The notes beneath the pieces were generated by a model. That model saw nothing but the letters and a program-made list of their open reading frames with translations. It did not search any database and had not been told where the DNA came from. Positions 1 through 8,338 of a DNA stretch of 42,258 nt are shown here, piece after piece. The position numbers and the translations under genes are program-made. Source of the stretch: an uncultured Pelagibacteraceae bacterium (lineage in GTDB: Bacteria > Pseudomonadota > Alphaproteobacteria > Pelagibacterales > Pelagibacteraceae); assembly GCA_902622795.1 (NCBI GenBank), contig CACNRD010000008.1, positions 1 through 42,258 of the forward strand, given 5' to 3'. Each line of letters starts with the position of its first letter. Within the stretch, counting starts at the first letter, position 1.

Positions 1-1252
1 TAGAGTTGAAAAACTCTGAATTATTTTTTGTATCTTTTAATTTTGAATTGATAAACTCTATAGCATCCATAGTTCCCATAGGTGCTATAATTCTTCTTAA
101 GACATTCATTTTTTGCAAGTCACTTTTATCAAATAACAATTCTTCCCTTCTTGTTCCCGATTTAGTTATATCGATTGCTGGGTAAATTCTTTTGTCCGCA
201 ATTTTTCTATCTAGAACTGTTTCGCTATTACCAGTTCCTTTAAATTCCTCAAAAATTACTTCGTCCATTCTACTTCCGGTATCAATCAAAGCGGTTGAAA
301 TAATTGTTAGAGAACCACCTTCTTCTATATTTCTAGCTGCACCAAAAAATCTTTTTGGTCTTTGAAGTGCATTAGCATCAACACCACCTGTTAGAACTTT
401 TCCTGAACTTGGTATGACCGCGTTGTAAGCTCTTCCTAATCTTGTTATTGAGTCTAAAAGTATAACCACATCTTTTTTGTGTTCAGTTAATCTTTTTGCT
501 TTTTCGATAACCATCTCGGCTACAGCAACATGCCTTTGAGCGGGTTCATCAAAAGTTGAACTAATTACTTCACCTTTTACTGTTCTTTGCATGTCTGTTA
601 CTTCCTCTGGTCTCTCATCAATTAACAAAACAATTAAATAACATTCTGGATAATTTTTCGCTATAGAGTTAGCAATACTCTGTAAAATCATTGTTTTACC
701 TGCTTTGGGTGGTGAAATTATTATAGATCTTTGCCCTTTACCAATCGGACTAACTAAATCAATTAGTCTTGGGGTTAAATCTGGTTTCTTTTCTACCTTA
801 GTGGTTTCAACTTCCATCACTAACTGTTTATCTGGGTAAAGCGGGGTGAGGTTATCAAACGCAATTTTATGCCTTGCCTTTTCTGGTTCTTCAAAATTTA
901 TTTTACTTACTTGAAGCAATGCAAAATATCTTTCACCTTCCTTAGGTGCTCTGACAGGTCCTTCCACAGTGTCACCTGTTCTTAATCCAAATTTCCTAAT
1001 CTGACTTGGGCTTACATAGATATCGTCTGGTCCCGGAAGATAGTTTGACTCCATTGCTCTAAGAAAACCAAAACCGTCTTGCAATAGCTGCAAAACGCCC
1101 ACACCAGTAATTTCCTCTTTTTCAGCTACTTTCTTAAGAATAGCAAAGAGAATTTCTTGTTTTCTTAAAGTGCTTGCATTTTCGATACCAAGTTCTTCTG
1201 CTTGTGTAATGAGCTGCTCAGATGATTTTAGTTTTAGTTCTTGAATGTTCAT
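1..1252 (-). CDS. rho: Transcription termination factor Rho (3' end outside window)
   Basis: Rho is the hexameric RNA-dependent ATPase that pulls RNA polymerase off untranslated transcripts. About 417 codons are visible, close to the 419 residues of E. coli Rho, so only the last codons and the stop are missing. The N-terminal Rho helical domain and RNA-binding cold-shock-like domain come first, then the ATPase core with Walker A PPKAGKT (Lys about residue 186) and Walker [17 protein letters not shown] near 265. The Q-loop/R-loop region with [21 protein letters not shown] follows. The ATG at 1250-1252 gives the usual Rho N terminus. It is the last gene of a minus-strand run hemE-hemH-hemJ-rho, 66 bp after hemJ. 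A 16-bp inverted repeat lies 11 bp upstream of its start. Confidence 0.97.
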   Translation of the reverse strand, partial: MNIQELKLKSSEQLITQAEELGIENASTLRKQEILFAILKKVAEKEEITGVGVLQLLQDGFGFLRAMESNYLPGPDDIYVSPSQIRKFGLRTGDTVEGPVRAPKEGERYFALLQVSKINFEEPEKARHKIAFDNLTPLYPDKQLVMEVETTKVEKKPDLTPRLIDLVSPIGKGQRSIIISPPKAGKTMILQSIANSIAKNYPECYLIVLLIDERPEEVTDMQRTVKGEVISSTFDEPAQRHVAVAEMVIEKAKRLTEHKKDVVILLDSITRLGRAYNAVIPSSGKVLTGGVDANALQRPKRFFGAARNIEEGGSLTIISTALIDTGSRMDEVIFEEFKGTGNSETVLDRKIADKRIYPAIDITKSGTRREELLFDKSDLQKMNVLRRIIAPMGTMDAIEFINSKLKDTKNNSEFFNS

Positions 1253-1263
1253 GGTTAAATATT

Positions 1264-1279
1264 TGATAAGGACTTATCA
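1264..1279. repeat. Inverted repeat in the rho leader
   Basis: TGATAAG-GA-CTTATCA, a perfect 7-bp inverted repeat with a 2-bp spacer, lies between hemJ and rho, 11 bp before the rho ATG. It could be a repressor-type operator or a weak RNA hairpin overlapping the rho ribosome-binding region. No protein is known to me for this exact site, so the function is open. Confidence 0.5.
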
Positions 1280-1318
1280 GATATAGATAATATATATTCT
1301 CTTTATTTTTTTTCAACC

Positions 1319-1753
1319 CTAGATTGGTTTAAAAATGACAACAAATATGATCAATATTAGTAATATTGTGGGTATTTCGTTTATATAGCGGTAAAATTTA
1401 TGTGAATGCTTGTTTCTATCTACTTTAAAATGGCTAAGTAATTTACCCAAATAAAAGTGATACAAAGTAAGAATAATTACAAATAATAACTTTAATAACA
1501 TCCAAGTTTGCCCAAGCTGTTGGAAACCAATGCTATGAATAAGTAAGACACCAAACAACCAAGATAGTGTCATCGCGGGAGTCATTATGTAAAAATATAG
1601 TTTTTTCTCCATCACTTTGAAGATTTCTGAAATTTGTTCCTTGGAACTATTTTCTGCGTGATAAACAAAAATCCTTGGGAGATACAAAAGACCAGCCATC
1701 CACGAAATAACTGCAATCAAATGCAAAGATTTAAACAGTAGGTAGGTATTCAT
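1319..1753 (-). CDS. hemJ: HemJ-type protoporphyrinogen IX oxidase (membrane protein)
   Basis: This 144-residue inner-membrane protein has four hydrophobic segments and the HemJ (UPF0093) pattern: an N-terminal helix with SLHLIAVISWMAGLLYLPRIFVYH carrying conserved His residues, and a LLKLLFVIILTLYHFYLG segment with a conserved Lys. HemJ converts protoporphyrinogen IX to protoporphyrin IX, the step just before ferrochelatase, and replaces HemG/HemY in many Alphaproteobacteria. The gene lies 3 bp downstream of hemH and 66 bp upstream of rho on the same strand, matching the conserved alphaproteobacterial order. Length is normal for the family. Confidence 0.93.
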   Translation of the reverse strand: MNTYLLFKSLHLIAVISWMAGLLYLPRIFVYHAENSSKEQISEIFKVMEKKLYFYIMTPAMTLSWLFGVLLIHSIGFQQLGQTWMLLKLLFVIILTLYHFYLGKLLSHFKVDRNKHSHKFYRYINEIPTILLILIIFVVIFKPI

Positions 1754-1756
1754 CTT

Positions 1757-2755
1757 TTAAATATTTTTTTGAATTAAAGACTTCAGTAAAGTTATATGAT
1801 CATCGTTATCATTTAAACATGGGATCATGTCAAAATTTTTACCTCCGGAACTTAAAAAACTTTCTTTACCTTGAATTAAAATTTCCTCTAAAGTTTCCAC
1901 ACAGTCAGACGCAAAGCCAGGGCAAATTGTAAGAATATTTTTTTTTCCTTCTGTTGGTAGACTTTCTAAAGTTTTATCTGTGTAGGGCTGTAACCATTCC
2001 TGTGGTCCAAATCTGGACTGAAATGTAGTTTTAATCTCTATGGCATTAAATTTCTCGGAGATTAATCTGGTCGTCTTATGGCAGTAGCAATGATAAGGAT
2101 CACCTTGATCAAAATATTTTTTTGGTATGCCGTGGTAGGAAGCAATTATTATATCTGGTTTCCAATTTATTTCATTTATTTTTTTATTAATAGATTTGAC
2201 TAATGCATCTATATAAAGTGCTTCAGATTCATAATGAGGAATAATTTTTAAAGATGGTTGCCACCTCATTTGCATTAAGGTTCTATAAACCTCATCACAA
2301 ACTGTTGCAGTTGTTGCTGCTGCATATTGTGGATAAAGTGGAAGTATAACTAAATTTTCACAGCCCTGTTTCTGAAGCTTATAAATTTTGCTCTTAATGC
2401 TTGGATTTCCATATCTCATGGCAAAATCAATTATCAAATTTTTTGTAGATATGGAGCTAGCGATTTTTTCACTTTGTTTTTGAGTATAATATAAAAGTGG
2501 GGACATGTTCTCATTTTTCATCCAAATTTCTTTATAGGCCCTTGCTGTTTTTGATGGTCTAAAAGTTAATATAAATATATTTAGAATGAACTGCCAAATT
2601 AAAGGGTTTACTTCGATAACTCTTTTGTCAGATAAAAACTCTTTTAAATATTTTCTAATATCAAGCCAATCAGTTGAGTCTGGGGTACCTAAATTGACTA
2701 TTAGAACACCTGTTTTACCAAATTTGATAGGTGGATGATTATTATTAATTTCCAT
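1757..2755 (-). CDS. hemH: Ferrochelatase
   Basis: Ferrochelatase inserts ferrous iron into protoporphyrin IX, the last step of heme b synthesis. The 332-residue protein has the family start GVLIVNLGTPDS, the PLYPQYAAATTA segment, the active-site His (about residue 208) in SYHGIPKKYF, and the acidic metal-handling motif CVETLEEI near the C terminus. Cysteines occur in DPYHCYCHKTT, but no obvious C-terminal set of [2Fe-2S] cluster cysteines is visible. The ATG directly abuts the hemE stop, with no spacer, so translational coupling is likely. Confidence 0.97.
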   Translation of the reverse strand: MEINNNHPPIKFGKTGVLIVNLGTPDSTDWLDIRKYLKEFLSDKRVIEVNPLIWQFILNIFILTFRPSKTARAYKEIWMKNENMSPLLYYTQKQSEKIASSISTKNLIIDFAMRYGNPSIKSKIYKLQKQGCENLVILPLYPQYAAATTATVCDEVYRTLMQMRWQPSLKIIPHYESEALYIDALVKSINKKINEINWKPDIIIASYHGIPKKYFDQGDPYHCYCHKTTRLISEKFNAIEIKTTFQSRFGPQEWLQPYTDKTLESLPTEGKKNILTICPGFASDCVETLEEILIQGKESFLSSGGKNFDMIPCLNDNDDHITLLKSLIQKNI

Positions 2756-3757
2756 TTAATTATCTTTTACTGTCTTTATTAAAAATTCAACCATGTCAGG
2801 ATTTGTTTCTGGCAGCACACCATGACCAAGATTAAAAATATATGGATGATCTTTAAATATTTCCAAGTACTTTAGAGTTTCTTTTTTTAAGTTTTCTTTA
2901 TCTGTTAATAAAATTTTTGGATCTAGGCCTCCTTGAACAGGAATCTTTATATTTTTACTTATTACCAGAGGATCTACGTTATAGTCGATATTTACCGCAT
3001 CAGGCTTCACTATTTCACAAAATTCTTTATAATTTTTAATTTCCCTTGGAAAACAAATTACAGGAACATTTAAAGATTTTACATAATCAACTAAGTTTAA
3101 AGTTGGTGTATAAATATAATTTGGATAATCCCTTTCTTCTAAAAGTCCTGCCCAACTATCAAAAATTTGTATAATATTGGCACCATTATCAATTTGGCTT
3201 TTAATATGTACCTTAAGAAATTTTTCAATAATTAATAAAATTCTATTAATTAAAAAATTATCTTTAAAAAAATCTTTTTTAACATTTTTTTTTGGAGATT
3301 GTTGATTTATCATATAAACGAGCAGTGTCCAGGGTGCACCCACAAAACCAATCGTATTTTTATTTTTAGGCGTCATTTCTAAGTTTACAGATTTTATGGT
3401 TTTGTAAACTGGATAAATTTTTTCTACAAAATCTACCTCATCTATCTTAGACATTGAATTAATATCTAAGCTTCCAAGAACTGGCCCAAAATTTTTTTTA
3501 AATTCAACTTTTTGATTTAATCCATATGGTAGCATCAAAATGTCAGAAAATATAATTGCAGCATCAAGGTCAAATCTTTTGATGGGTTGAAGAGTTATTT
3601 CCGAAGATAATTTATGATTTAAACACAATTCAATGAAATTTGGATTTTTTTTTCTTATTTCTCTAAATTCTGGTAAATATCTTCCAGCTTGTCTCATTAT
3701 CCAAATAGGATTAATGTTTGTTTTTTTATTTATTATTACTTCATGTAATGGTGTCAT
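2756..3757 (-). CDS. hemE: Uroporphyrinogen decarboxylase
   Basis: HemE removes four carboxyl groups from uroporphyrinogen III to give coproporphyrinogen III in the cytoplasm. The 333-residue protein has the N-terminal signature PIWIMRQAGRYLPEFR (residues 17-32), the second signature region GFVGAPWTLLVYMI, and IQIFDSWAG, followed by the C-terminal FNLGHGVLPETNPDMVEFLI. It is first in the minus-strand operon hemE-hemH-hemJ-rho. Its promoter must lie in the 272-bp gap to the DUF299 gene. In Caulobacter and Rickettsia the replication origin sits on this side of hemE. Confidence 0.97.
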   Translation of the reverse strand: MTPLHEVIINKKTNINPIWIMRQAGRYLPEFREIRKKNPNFIELCLNHKLSSEITLQPIKRFDLDAAIIFSDILMLPYGLNQKVEFKKNFGPVLGSLDINSMSKIDEVDFVEKIYPVYKTIKSVNLEMTPKNKNTIGFVGAPWTLLVYMINQQSPKKNVKKDFFKDNFLINRILLIIEKFLKVHIKSQIDNGANIIQIFDSWAGLLEERDYPNYIYTPTLNLVDYVKSLNVPVICFPREIKNYKEFCEIVKPDAVNIDYNVDPLVISKNIKIPVQGGLDPKILLTDKENLKKETLKYLEIFKDHPYIFNLGHGVLPETNPDMVEFLIKTVKDN

Positions 3758-4029
3758 ATTTAAATTATATATATAATTATTGTATTAGTATTATGTCCTG
3801 TGGATTATGATGATTGTTTATTTTAAACATTATATTAACGTTTTAACCACATATATAATTAAATAAAACTCACAAAAATCAACACTTTTTGATCTTTGTT
3901 AACATTCATGTATAGTTGGATAGAATTTATTATTAATGTTAATAAAACCCTTATTTTACAGGGCGAAACGAACAAAAATTAAATTGAGTTATCTTATTAA
4001 AATAATACAAATTTATTAACAATTTATTC
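3758..4029. other. Candidate chromosome replication origin (oriC) between hemE and DUF299 gene
   Basis: This is the longest non-coding gap in the window (272 bp). It separates leftward genes (hemE operon) from rightward genes (DUF299, maf, aroE). It is extremely AT-rich and holds two DnaA-box-like 9-mers, each one mismatch from TTATCCACA: TGTGGATTA at 3799-3807 and TTAACCACA at 3843-3851. An AT-rich run at 3938-4029 could serve as an unwinding element. In Caulobacter crescentus and Rickettsia prowazekii the origin lies beside hemE. No full CtrA site (TTAA-N7-TTAA) was found. The gap must also hold promoters for both flanking genes, and box degeneracy leaves doubt. Confidence 0.6.
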
Positions 4030-4857
4030 ATGGTTAATACATACCAAATATATCTAATCTCTGACTCTACTGGTGAAACCTTAGAGAGAATTTTTCTAGC
4101 ATTGAAAGCACAATTTAAAAATATTGAATATAAAATTCATTCATACTCTTTTACTAGAACAGAAAATCAAATTTTAAAAATTTTAGAAGATGCTCAAACA
4201 AATAATAACTCAATTATATTATATACAATTGTTGATAATAATCTGGCAAAATATTTAGCCAACACTAGTGATGATAAAAAAATTCCTTGTTTTGGTGTTC
4301 TAGGAAATCTTATTTTAAATTTTTCAAAAATTCTTAATCAAAAGGCTTCACACGAACCAAGCGGCCAACATATCCTTAATGAGGAATATTATGATAGAAT
4401 AGAAGCTATTCAGTTTACGATGAATCATGACGATGGCAATCTATCAGATGACATCGATAAATCTGATATAGTTTTGGTGGGAGTTAGTAGAACAAGCAAA
4501 ACCCCAACCTCTATTTATCTCGCAAACAAAGGGTTTAGAACTTCAAATATACCGTTGGTTAATGAAAATTCACTACCTGAGAAACTAAAAAAAGACCCTC
4601 ATTTCACATGTGTTGTTGGTTTGAGTACCGAAGCTGAAAGATTGGCTGATTTAAGAAAAAATAGAATGAATTCTATTAAAGAAATAGACAATACAGAATA
4701 TACTAATTTAGATAATATTAAGGACGAGGTTTTAAAAGCAAAAAAAACTTTTCAAAAATATAGATGGCCTGTAATTGATGTTACTAGAAAATCAGTAGAA
4801 GAAACAGCTGCATCTATTATTAAAATACACGAAATATATTCTAATAATGTCAAATAG
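4030..4857 (+). CDS. DUF299 bifunctional kinase/pyrophosphorylase (PEP synthase or PPDK regulatory protein)
   Basis: Proteins of this family phosphorylate, and use phosphate to dephosphorylate, a Thr next to the catalytic His of phosphoenolpyruvate synthase or pyruvate phosphate dikinase, switching the enzyme off and on. The 275-residue protein has the family start YQIYLISDSTGETLERI, the HEPSGQHILNEEYYDRIEAIQFTMNHDDG block and the nucleotide-binding loop GVSRTSKTPTS (residues 151-161). The C-terminal RWPVIDVTRKSVEETAASII is also typical. The target enzyme is not in this window, so PPDK versus PEP synthase cannot be decided. It is the first gene rightward of the candidate origin, and its last 11 bp overlap maf. 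Confidence 0.92.
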   Translation: MVNTYQIYLISDSTGETLERIFLALKAQFKNIEYKIHSYSFTRTENQILKILEDAQTNNNSIILYTIVDNNLAKYLANTSDDKKIPCFGVLGNLILNFSKILNQKASHEPSGQHILNEEYYDRIEAIQFTMNHDDGNLSDDIDKSDIVLVGVSRTSKTPTSIYLANKGFRTSNIPLVNENSLPEKLKKDPHFTCVVGLSTEAERLADLRKNRMNSIKEIDNTEYTNLDNIKDEVLKAKKTFQKYRWPVIDVTRKSVEETAASIIKIHEIYSNNVK

Positions 4858-5434
4858 TATAATTTTAGCATCTAAGAGCAAAGTTAGAAAAGACATTTTA
4901 GAAAAAAACAACATAACTTGCGATGTTAAACCATCAAACGTAGATGAGGACATGGTTAAAGAAAGTTTATTAAATGAAAAAGCCTCACCTGAAATAATCT
5001 CAAAGAATCTGGCTGAACTAAAAGCTAACAAAGTTAGTTCAAACAATCATGAAAAGGTCGTATTAGGTGCAGATAGTGTTATTGATTTAGATGGAGAATT
5101 AATTTCAAAACCACAACACAGAGAAGAGGCATTGTTAATATTAAAAAAGCTTAATGGTAAAGAACATTATCTAATTAGTTCTGTTTGTATATCAAAAAAT
5201 GGATCGATGATTTGGAATTATACAGACAAAGCAAAACTCAAAATGAAAGATTTTACTGAGAAAGAACTAAAAGATTATCTTGGAAAGATCTCCGACAGTG
5301 CACTATTCGCATACAATGTGTATCAAATAGAAGGTGAGGGAAGAAAATTATTTTCAGAAATAAATGGAGACGAAAACACCATAATGGGCCTTCCCATACA
5401 GCAAATAAAAGAATACCTAAAGCAAATTAAATGA
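4847..5434 (+). CDS. maf: Maf-family nucleotide pyrophosphatase
   Basis: Maf proteins hydrolyse non-canonical or modified nucleoside triphosphates to monophosphates and are thought to keep damaged nucleotides out of DNA or RNA. The 195-residue protein begins ILASKSKVRKDIL, a diverged form of the usual ASxSPRRxxLL loop. It then has VLGADSVIDLDG with the catalytic Asp, and EGEGRKLFSEINGDENTIMGLPI, the family C terminus. The diverged first loop leaves substrate preference open. The gene overlaps the DUF299 gene by 11 bp and aroE by 4 bp. This order (DUF299-maf-aroE-coaE-dnaQ) is conserved in Alphaproteobacteria. Confidence 0.9.
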   Translation: MSNSIILASKSKVRKDILEKNNITCDVKPSNVDEDMVKESLLNEKASPEIISKNLAELKANKVSSNNHEKVVLGADSVIDLDGELISKPQHREEALLILKKLNGKEHYLISSVCISKNGSMIWNYTDKAKLKMKDFTEKELKDYLGKISDSALFAYNVYQIEGEGRKLFSEINGDENTIMGLPIQQIKEYLKQIK

Positions 5435-6222
5435 AAAAATATTTAGTAATAGGAAATCCAATAAGTCACTCTTTGTCTCCTGAATTGCACAATCATTGGA
5501 TTGATCAAAGCGGCCTTGATGCAATTTATGAAAAAAAAAAGTTAGATGATAACGACTTAGAAAATTTAATTCTAGATATTAGAAAGGGAAATATAAACGG
5601 TGTAAATGTTACAGTACCTTTTAAAAATGCTATAATACCTTATTTAGATGATTTAACAAATGAGTCCAAAAAAACACATTCAGTTAACACAATTCATTTA
5701 AAAAATAAAAAGGTAATTGGACATAACACTGATATTGAGGGCTTTGAAAATGCGATTCAAAATATAAACTTCGATTTTAAAAAAAAGAAAATTTTTATTT
5801 TAGGGGCAGGTGGTGTTGTTCCTTCTATTATTTATGCTTCAATAAAAATGGGATCTTCTGAAATTATGATAAGCAATAGGACTAAAAGAAAGGCAGATGA
5901 GGTTAAAAATATTTTTAATAATATTAAATTAGTTAACTGGGGGCAAATACCAGATTTTGATGTGATAATTAATGCGACAAGCCTAGGGCTGAATCAAGAT
6001 GATAAAATAAATTTAGATTTTACCAAAGTAGGTAAAAATAAATTATTTTATGATGTGATTTATAATCCAAGTGAAACAAATTTTTTGAGCATAGGTAAAA
6101 AATTAGGTAATAAATATGAAAATGGTAAATTAATGTTTATCTACCAGGCATTTTCAGCATTTAAGTTGTGGCATGGTATAGAACCCTCAATAAACGATGA
6201 CACAATCAAACTTTTAGATTGA
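5431..6222 (+). CDS. aroE: Shikimate dehydrogenase
   Basis: AroE reduces 3-dehydroshikimate to shikimate with NADPH in aromatic amino-acid synthesis. The 263-residue protein has the substrate-binding NPISHSLSPELHN, the catalytic Lys in GVNVTVPFK, the NTD motif in GHNTDIEGF, the Rossmann loop GAGGVVPSI (usual form GAGGAxxA), NATSLGL, and the C-terminal YQAFSAFKLWHG. All expected blocks are present and in order. It overlaps maf by 4 bp (ATGA) and coaE by 1 bp (TGATG), so the block is probably one translationally coupled operon. Confidence 0.95.
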   Translation: MKKYLVIGNPISHSLSPELHNHWIDQSGLDAIYEKKKLDDNDLENLILDIRKGNINGVNVTVPFKNAIIPYLDDLTNESKKTHSVNTIHLKNKKVIGHNTDIEGFENAIQNINFDFKKKKIFILGAGGVVPSIIYASIKMGSSEIMISNRTKRKADEVKNIFNNIKLVNWGQIPDFDVIINATSLGLNQDDKINLDFTKVGKNKLFYDVIYNPSETNFLSIGKKLGNKYENGKLMFIYQAFSAFKLWHGIEPSINDDTIKLLD

Positions 6223-6815
6223 TGATAAGAATAGGGATTTTAGGTGATATCGGATCAGGCAAAAGCTTTGTTGCTAAAAATTTTGGGTATCCAGTTTTCA
6301 ACGCCGATTATGAAGTTTTAAAATTGTATGAGAAAAATAGAAATGTTTACCAAAAATTAAAAAAAATCTTACCAGAATACATATTTGAATTTCCAATAGA
6401 CAAAATACAACTTTCAAAAGCAATTATTGAAAATAATTCAAATTTAAAAAAAATAATTAAGATAGTACACAAAGAAATTAGAAATAAATTGCAGTCTTTT
6501 TTAAATGAAAACAAAAACAAAAGATTTGTTATATTAGATATACCATTGCTTTTAGAAAATAAAATAAACAAAAAAAAAGATATTTTAGTTTATGTTGAAT
6601 CTAGCAAAATCGATATATTGAGAAATTTAAAGAAGAGAAAAAATTTTAATACCAAAATACTAAACAAATTCAAAAAAATTCAACTTCCACTTGCTTATAA
6701 AAAAAAAAATTCTAGGTTTATTATTAAAAATAAATTTACCCAAAAATCTGTTAAAAATGGAGTAAAAAAAGTTTTAAAAATTATTGAAAATGAAAGAAGT
6801 AGTTCTCGATACTGA
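6222..6815 (+). CDS. coaE: Dephospho-CoA kinase
   Basis: CoaE phosphorylates dephospho-CoA on the ribose 3'-OH, the last step of coenzyme A synthesis. The 197-residue protein starts MIRIGILGDIGSGKSFVAK with a P-loop GDIGSGKS, followed by NADYEVLKLY and the LDIPLLLE segment seen in the family. The second half is extremely Lys/Asn rich and poorly conserved. I chose the ATG at 6222, which overlaps the aroE stop as TGATG, over a TTG one codon earlier. The 3' end overlaps dnaQ by 26 bp. Confidence 0.9.
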   Translation: MIRIGILGDIGSGKSFVAKNFGYPVFNADYEVLKLYEKNRNVYQKLKKILPEYIFEFPIDKIQLSKAIIENNSNLKKIIKIVHKEIRNKLQSFLNENKNKRFVILDIPLLLENKINKKKDILVYVESSKIDILRNLKKRKNFNTKILNKFKKIQLPLAYKKKNSRFIIKNKFTQKSVKNGVKKVLKIIENERSSSRY

Positions 6816-7452
6816 AACAACTGGCCTATCAGTTAAAGATGGACACAGAATTGTTGAGATCGGGTGTCTAGAATTAGAAAATTTAATTCCAACAAAAAAT
6901 AAATTTCATTGTTATTTAAACCCTGAAAGAAAAGTTTCTGAAAAAGCGTTAGCAGTTCATGGATATAACGATGAATTTCTGTCTAAACAAAAAAAATTCA
7001 ATGAGGTTGGAGAAGAATTTTTACAATTTATAAAAGACAAAAAACTCATAATACATAACGCTGAATTTGACCTCACTCACTTAAACAATGAACTAAGTCT
7101 ATTAGGTAAGAAAAATATTGATAACGAAATTGTAGATACACTTTTTTTGGCAAGGGATAAGTTTCCTGGTGCTCCAGTAAGTTTGGATGCTCTTTGTAAA
7201 CGTTTTAGGATTGATAATTCCAAAAGAACCAAGCATACAGCTTTAGTAGACTGTGATTTATTAGCAAAAGTTTACATAAATCTCATTGATCAAAAAGAAC
7301 CGACATTAAATTTTCAAAATGCTAGTCAGGAAAAAAATCATGATAGTAACTTAAATGTTGAGTATTACAAAAAGGTTGTGAATCCTTCACCAGAAGAAAT
7401 TAAAAATCACAAAGAATACTTAAAACAACATTTAAAAAAAAATTATTTTTAA
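6790..7452 (+). CDS. dnaQ: DNA polymerase III epsilon subunit (3'-5' proofreading exonuclease)
   Basis: Epsilon is the proofreading exonuclease of the replicative polymerase. The 220-residue protein has the DEDDh exonuclease motifs: ExoI VVLDTETTGL near the N terminus, ExoII HNAEFDLTHLN, and ExoIII HTALVDCDLLAKVY with the catalytic His and Asp. A linker and short C-terminal tail follow, where epsilon normally contacts the alpha subunit. The ATG at 6790 is chosen over a TTG two codons upstream. It overlaps coaE by 26 bp. The 3' end overlaps the convergent secB gene through a shared TTAA. Confidence 0.93.
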   Translation: MKEVVLDTETTGLSVKDGHRIVEIGCLELENLIPTKNKFHCYLNPERKVSEKALAVHGYNDEFLSKQKKFNEVGEEFLQFIKDKKLIIHNAEFDLTHLNNELSLLGKKNIDNEIVDTLFLARDKFPGAPVSLDALCKRFRIDNSKRTKHTALVDCDLLAKVYINLIDQKEPTLNFQNASQEKNHDSNLNVEYYKKVVNPSPEEIKNHKEYLKQHLKKNYF

Positions 7453-7877
7453 TTAAATCTCTGTTTATATAAAGTTTCAAAATCGACTTTTTTTTCAAAT
7501 TTTATCCCTCGATACCCAGAATTATGTAAAAGGTCTAACAATGCTTTTTCTAATGCAGGGTAAATTTTTATTGGAACATCACAAAGTATAATTTTTTCTA
7601 ATTCTTTTTTGTCTGTAACTTCCTCATTAACTTTAATTATAGTTGAGTATATGATTTCGAAATGGGATTTTTTTTTACTTTGCTCTTTATCCTCGAATTT
7701 AAACGTTGTATCAACTTCAATCATTTTGTTCTTCATTGGTTGAGAGGTAATATCAATACTAAGTTGATATTTTCCAATACGGTCTTTTACAAACAAATAC
7801 GTCTCCACATCAGGAGTTTCACTTGACAAGTCTTTAATAAACTTCCCTAATATTTTAAATTTTTCTGTCATTATCAT
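7449..7877 (-). CDS. secB: Protein-export chaperone SecB
   Basis: SecB is a cytoplasmic tetrameric chaperone that keeps preproteins unfolded and hands them to SecA. The protein (about 142 residues, normal for the family) starts FKILGKFIKDLSSETPD, the typical alphaproteobacterial SecB beginning. It keeps the order of the family down to CDVPIKIYPALEKALLDLL and the C-terminal DFETLYKQRF. It is diverged, since the usual GFPP-type segment reads GYRGIKFEKKVDF. Two starts are possible, ATG at 7877 or at 7871 (MTEKF); the second has AGAAG at better spacing. Both overlap the upstream fxsA gene. Position next to dnaQ, fxsA and a Tim44 gene supports the call. Confidence 0.88.
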   Translation of the reverse strand: MIMTEKFKILGKFIKDLSSETPDVETYLFVKDRIGKYQLSIDITSQPMKNKMIEVDTTFKFEDKEQSKKKSHFEIIYSTIIKVNEEVTDKKELEKIILCDVPIKIYPALEKALLDLLHNSGYRGIKFEKKVDFETLYKQRFN

Positions 7878-8280
7878 CTTCTATATCCTCAAAATCTCCC
7901 TCTATGAAATTATTTTTTTTCTTTTGTTTTGTGGTGAAACTCTTAGAAAATTTATTAAAAATTAATTTTCTACTTAAAGGAAATATTAGAAGGAAACCTA
8001 AAATGTCAGTCACAAATCCAGGTACTATCAAGAGCAAAGCTGCAAATGCAATAGCTGCACCCGAAACTACCTCGTATGCAGGTGTTTCGTTTCTACTTAA
8101 TTGATCAAATCCGGATTTTAATGTATTTAGCCCTTCATACTTTGCGTAGTAAACTCCTATAATTGCAGTAGTAAAAATAAGAAAAATGGTTGTAATCGCA
8201 CCAACTTGTGAACCGATTTTTATCAAAAGATAGATTTCTATAACTGGTACGATAATTATTGTTAATAATATTGGGTTCAT
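7855..8280 (-). CDS. fxsA: FxsA-family inner-membrane protein
   Basis: The 141-residue protein has the FxsA layout: an N-terminal hydrophobic segment with PVIEIYLLIKIGSQVGA, a second segment TTIFLIFTTAIIGVYYAKYEG, a central ALLLIVPGFVTDILGFLLIFP block, and a charged C-terminal tail. FxsA in E. coli affects exclusion of phage T7 by F plasmids; its cellular role is otherwise unclear. The gene is upstream of secB with overlapping ends and divergent from the Tim44-like gene across 58 bp, an order kept in many Alphaproteobacteria. Confidence 0.88.
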   Translation of the reverse strand: MNPILLTIIIVPVIEIYLLIKIGSQVGAITTIFLIFTTAIIGVYYAKYEGLNTLKSGFDQLSRNETPAYEVVSGAAIAFAALLLIVPGFVTDILGFLLIFPLSRKLIFNKFSKSFTTKQKKKNNFIEGDFEDIEDDNDRKI

Positions 8281-8338
8281 TTGTCCTTAATCTAAATTGC
8301 TGGTTGAAATTAATCAATAGAGTAATTACTATCAATGG

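Noticed and set aside
2328-2336. Perfect DnaA box TGTGGATAA inside hemH
   Set aside because: It encodes part of the conserved PLYPQY segment of ferrochelatase, is alone, and one match in 42 kb is near chance; not counted as origin evidence.
3758-4029. CtrA-type TTAA-N7-TTAA sites in the candidate origin
   Set aside because: Only imperfect spacings (4, 8 or other) were found; in such AT-rich DNA TTAA words are too common to count.
8135-8335. 66-codon minus-strand frame across the fxsA start
   Set aside because: Out of frame with fxsA and covering its N terminus and leader; composition looks non-coding.
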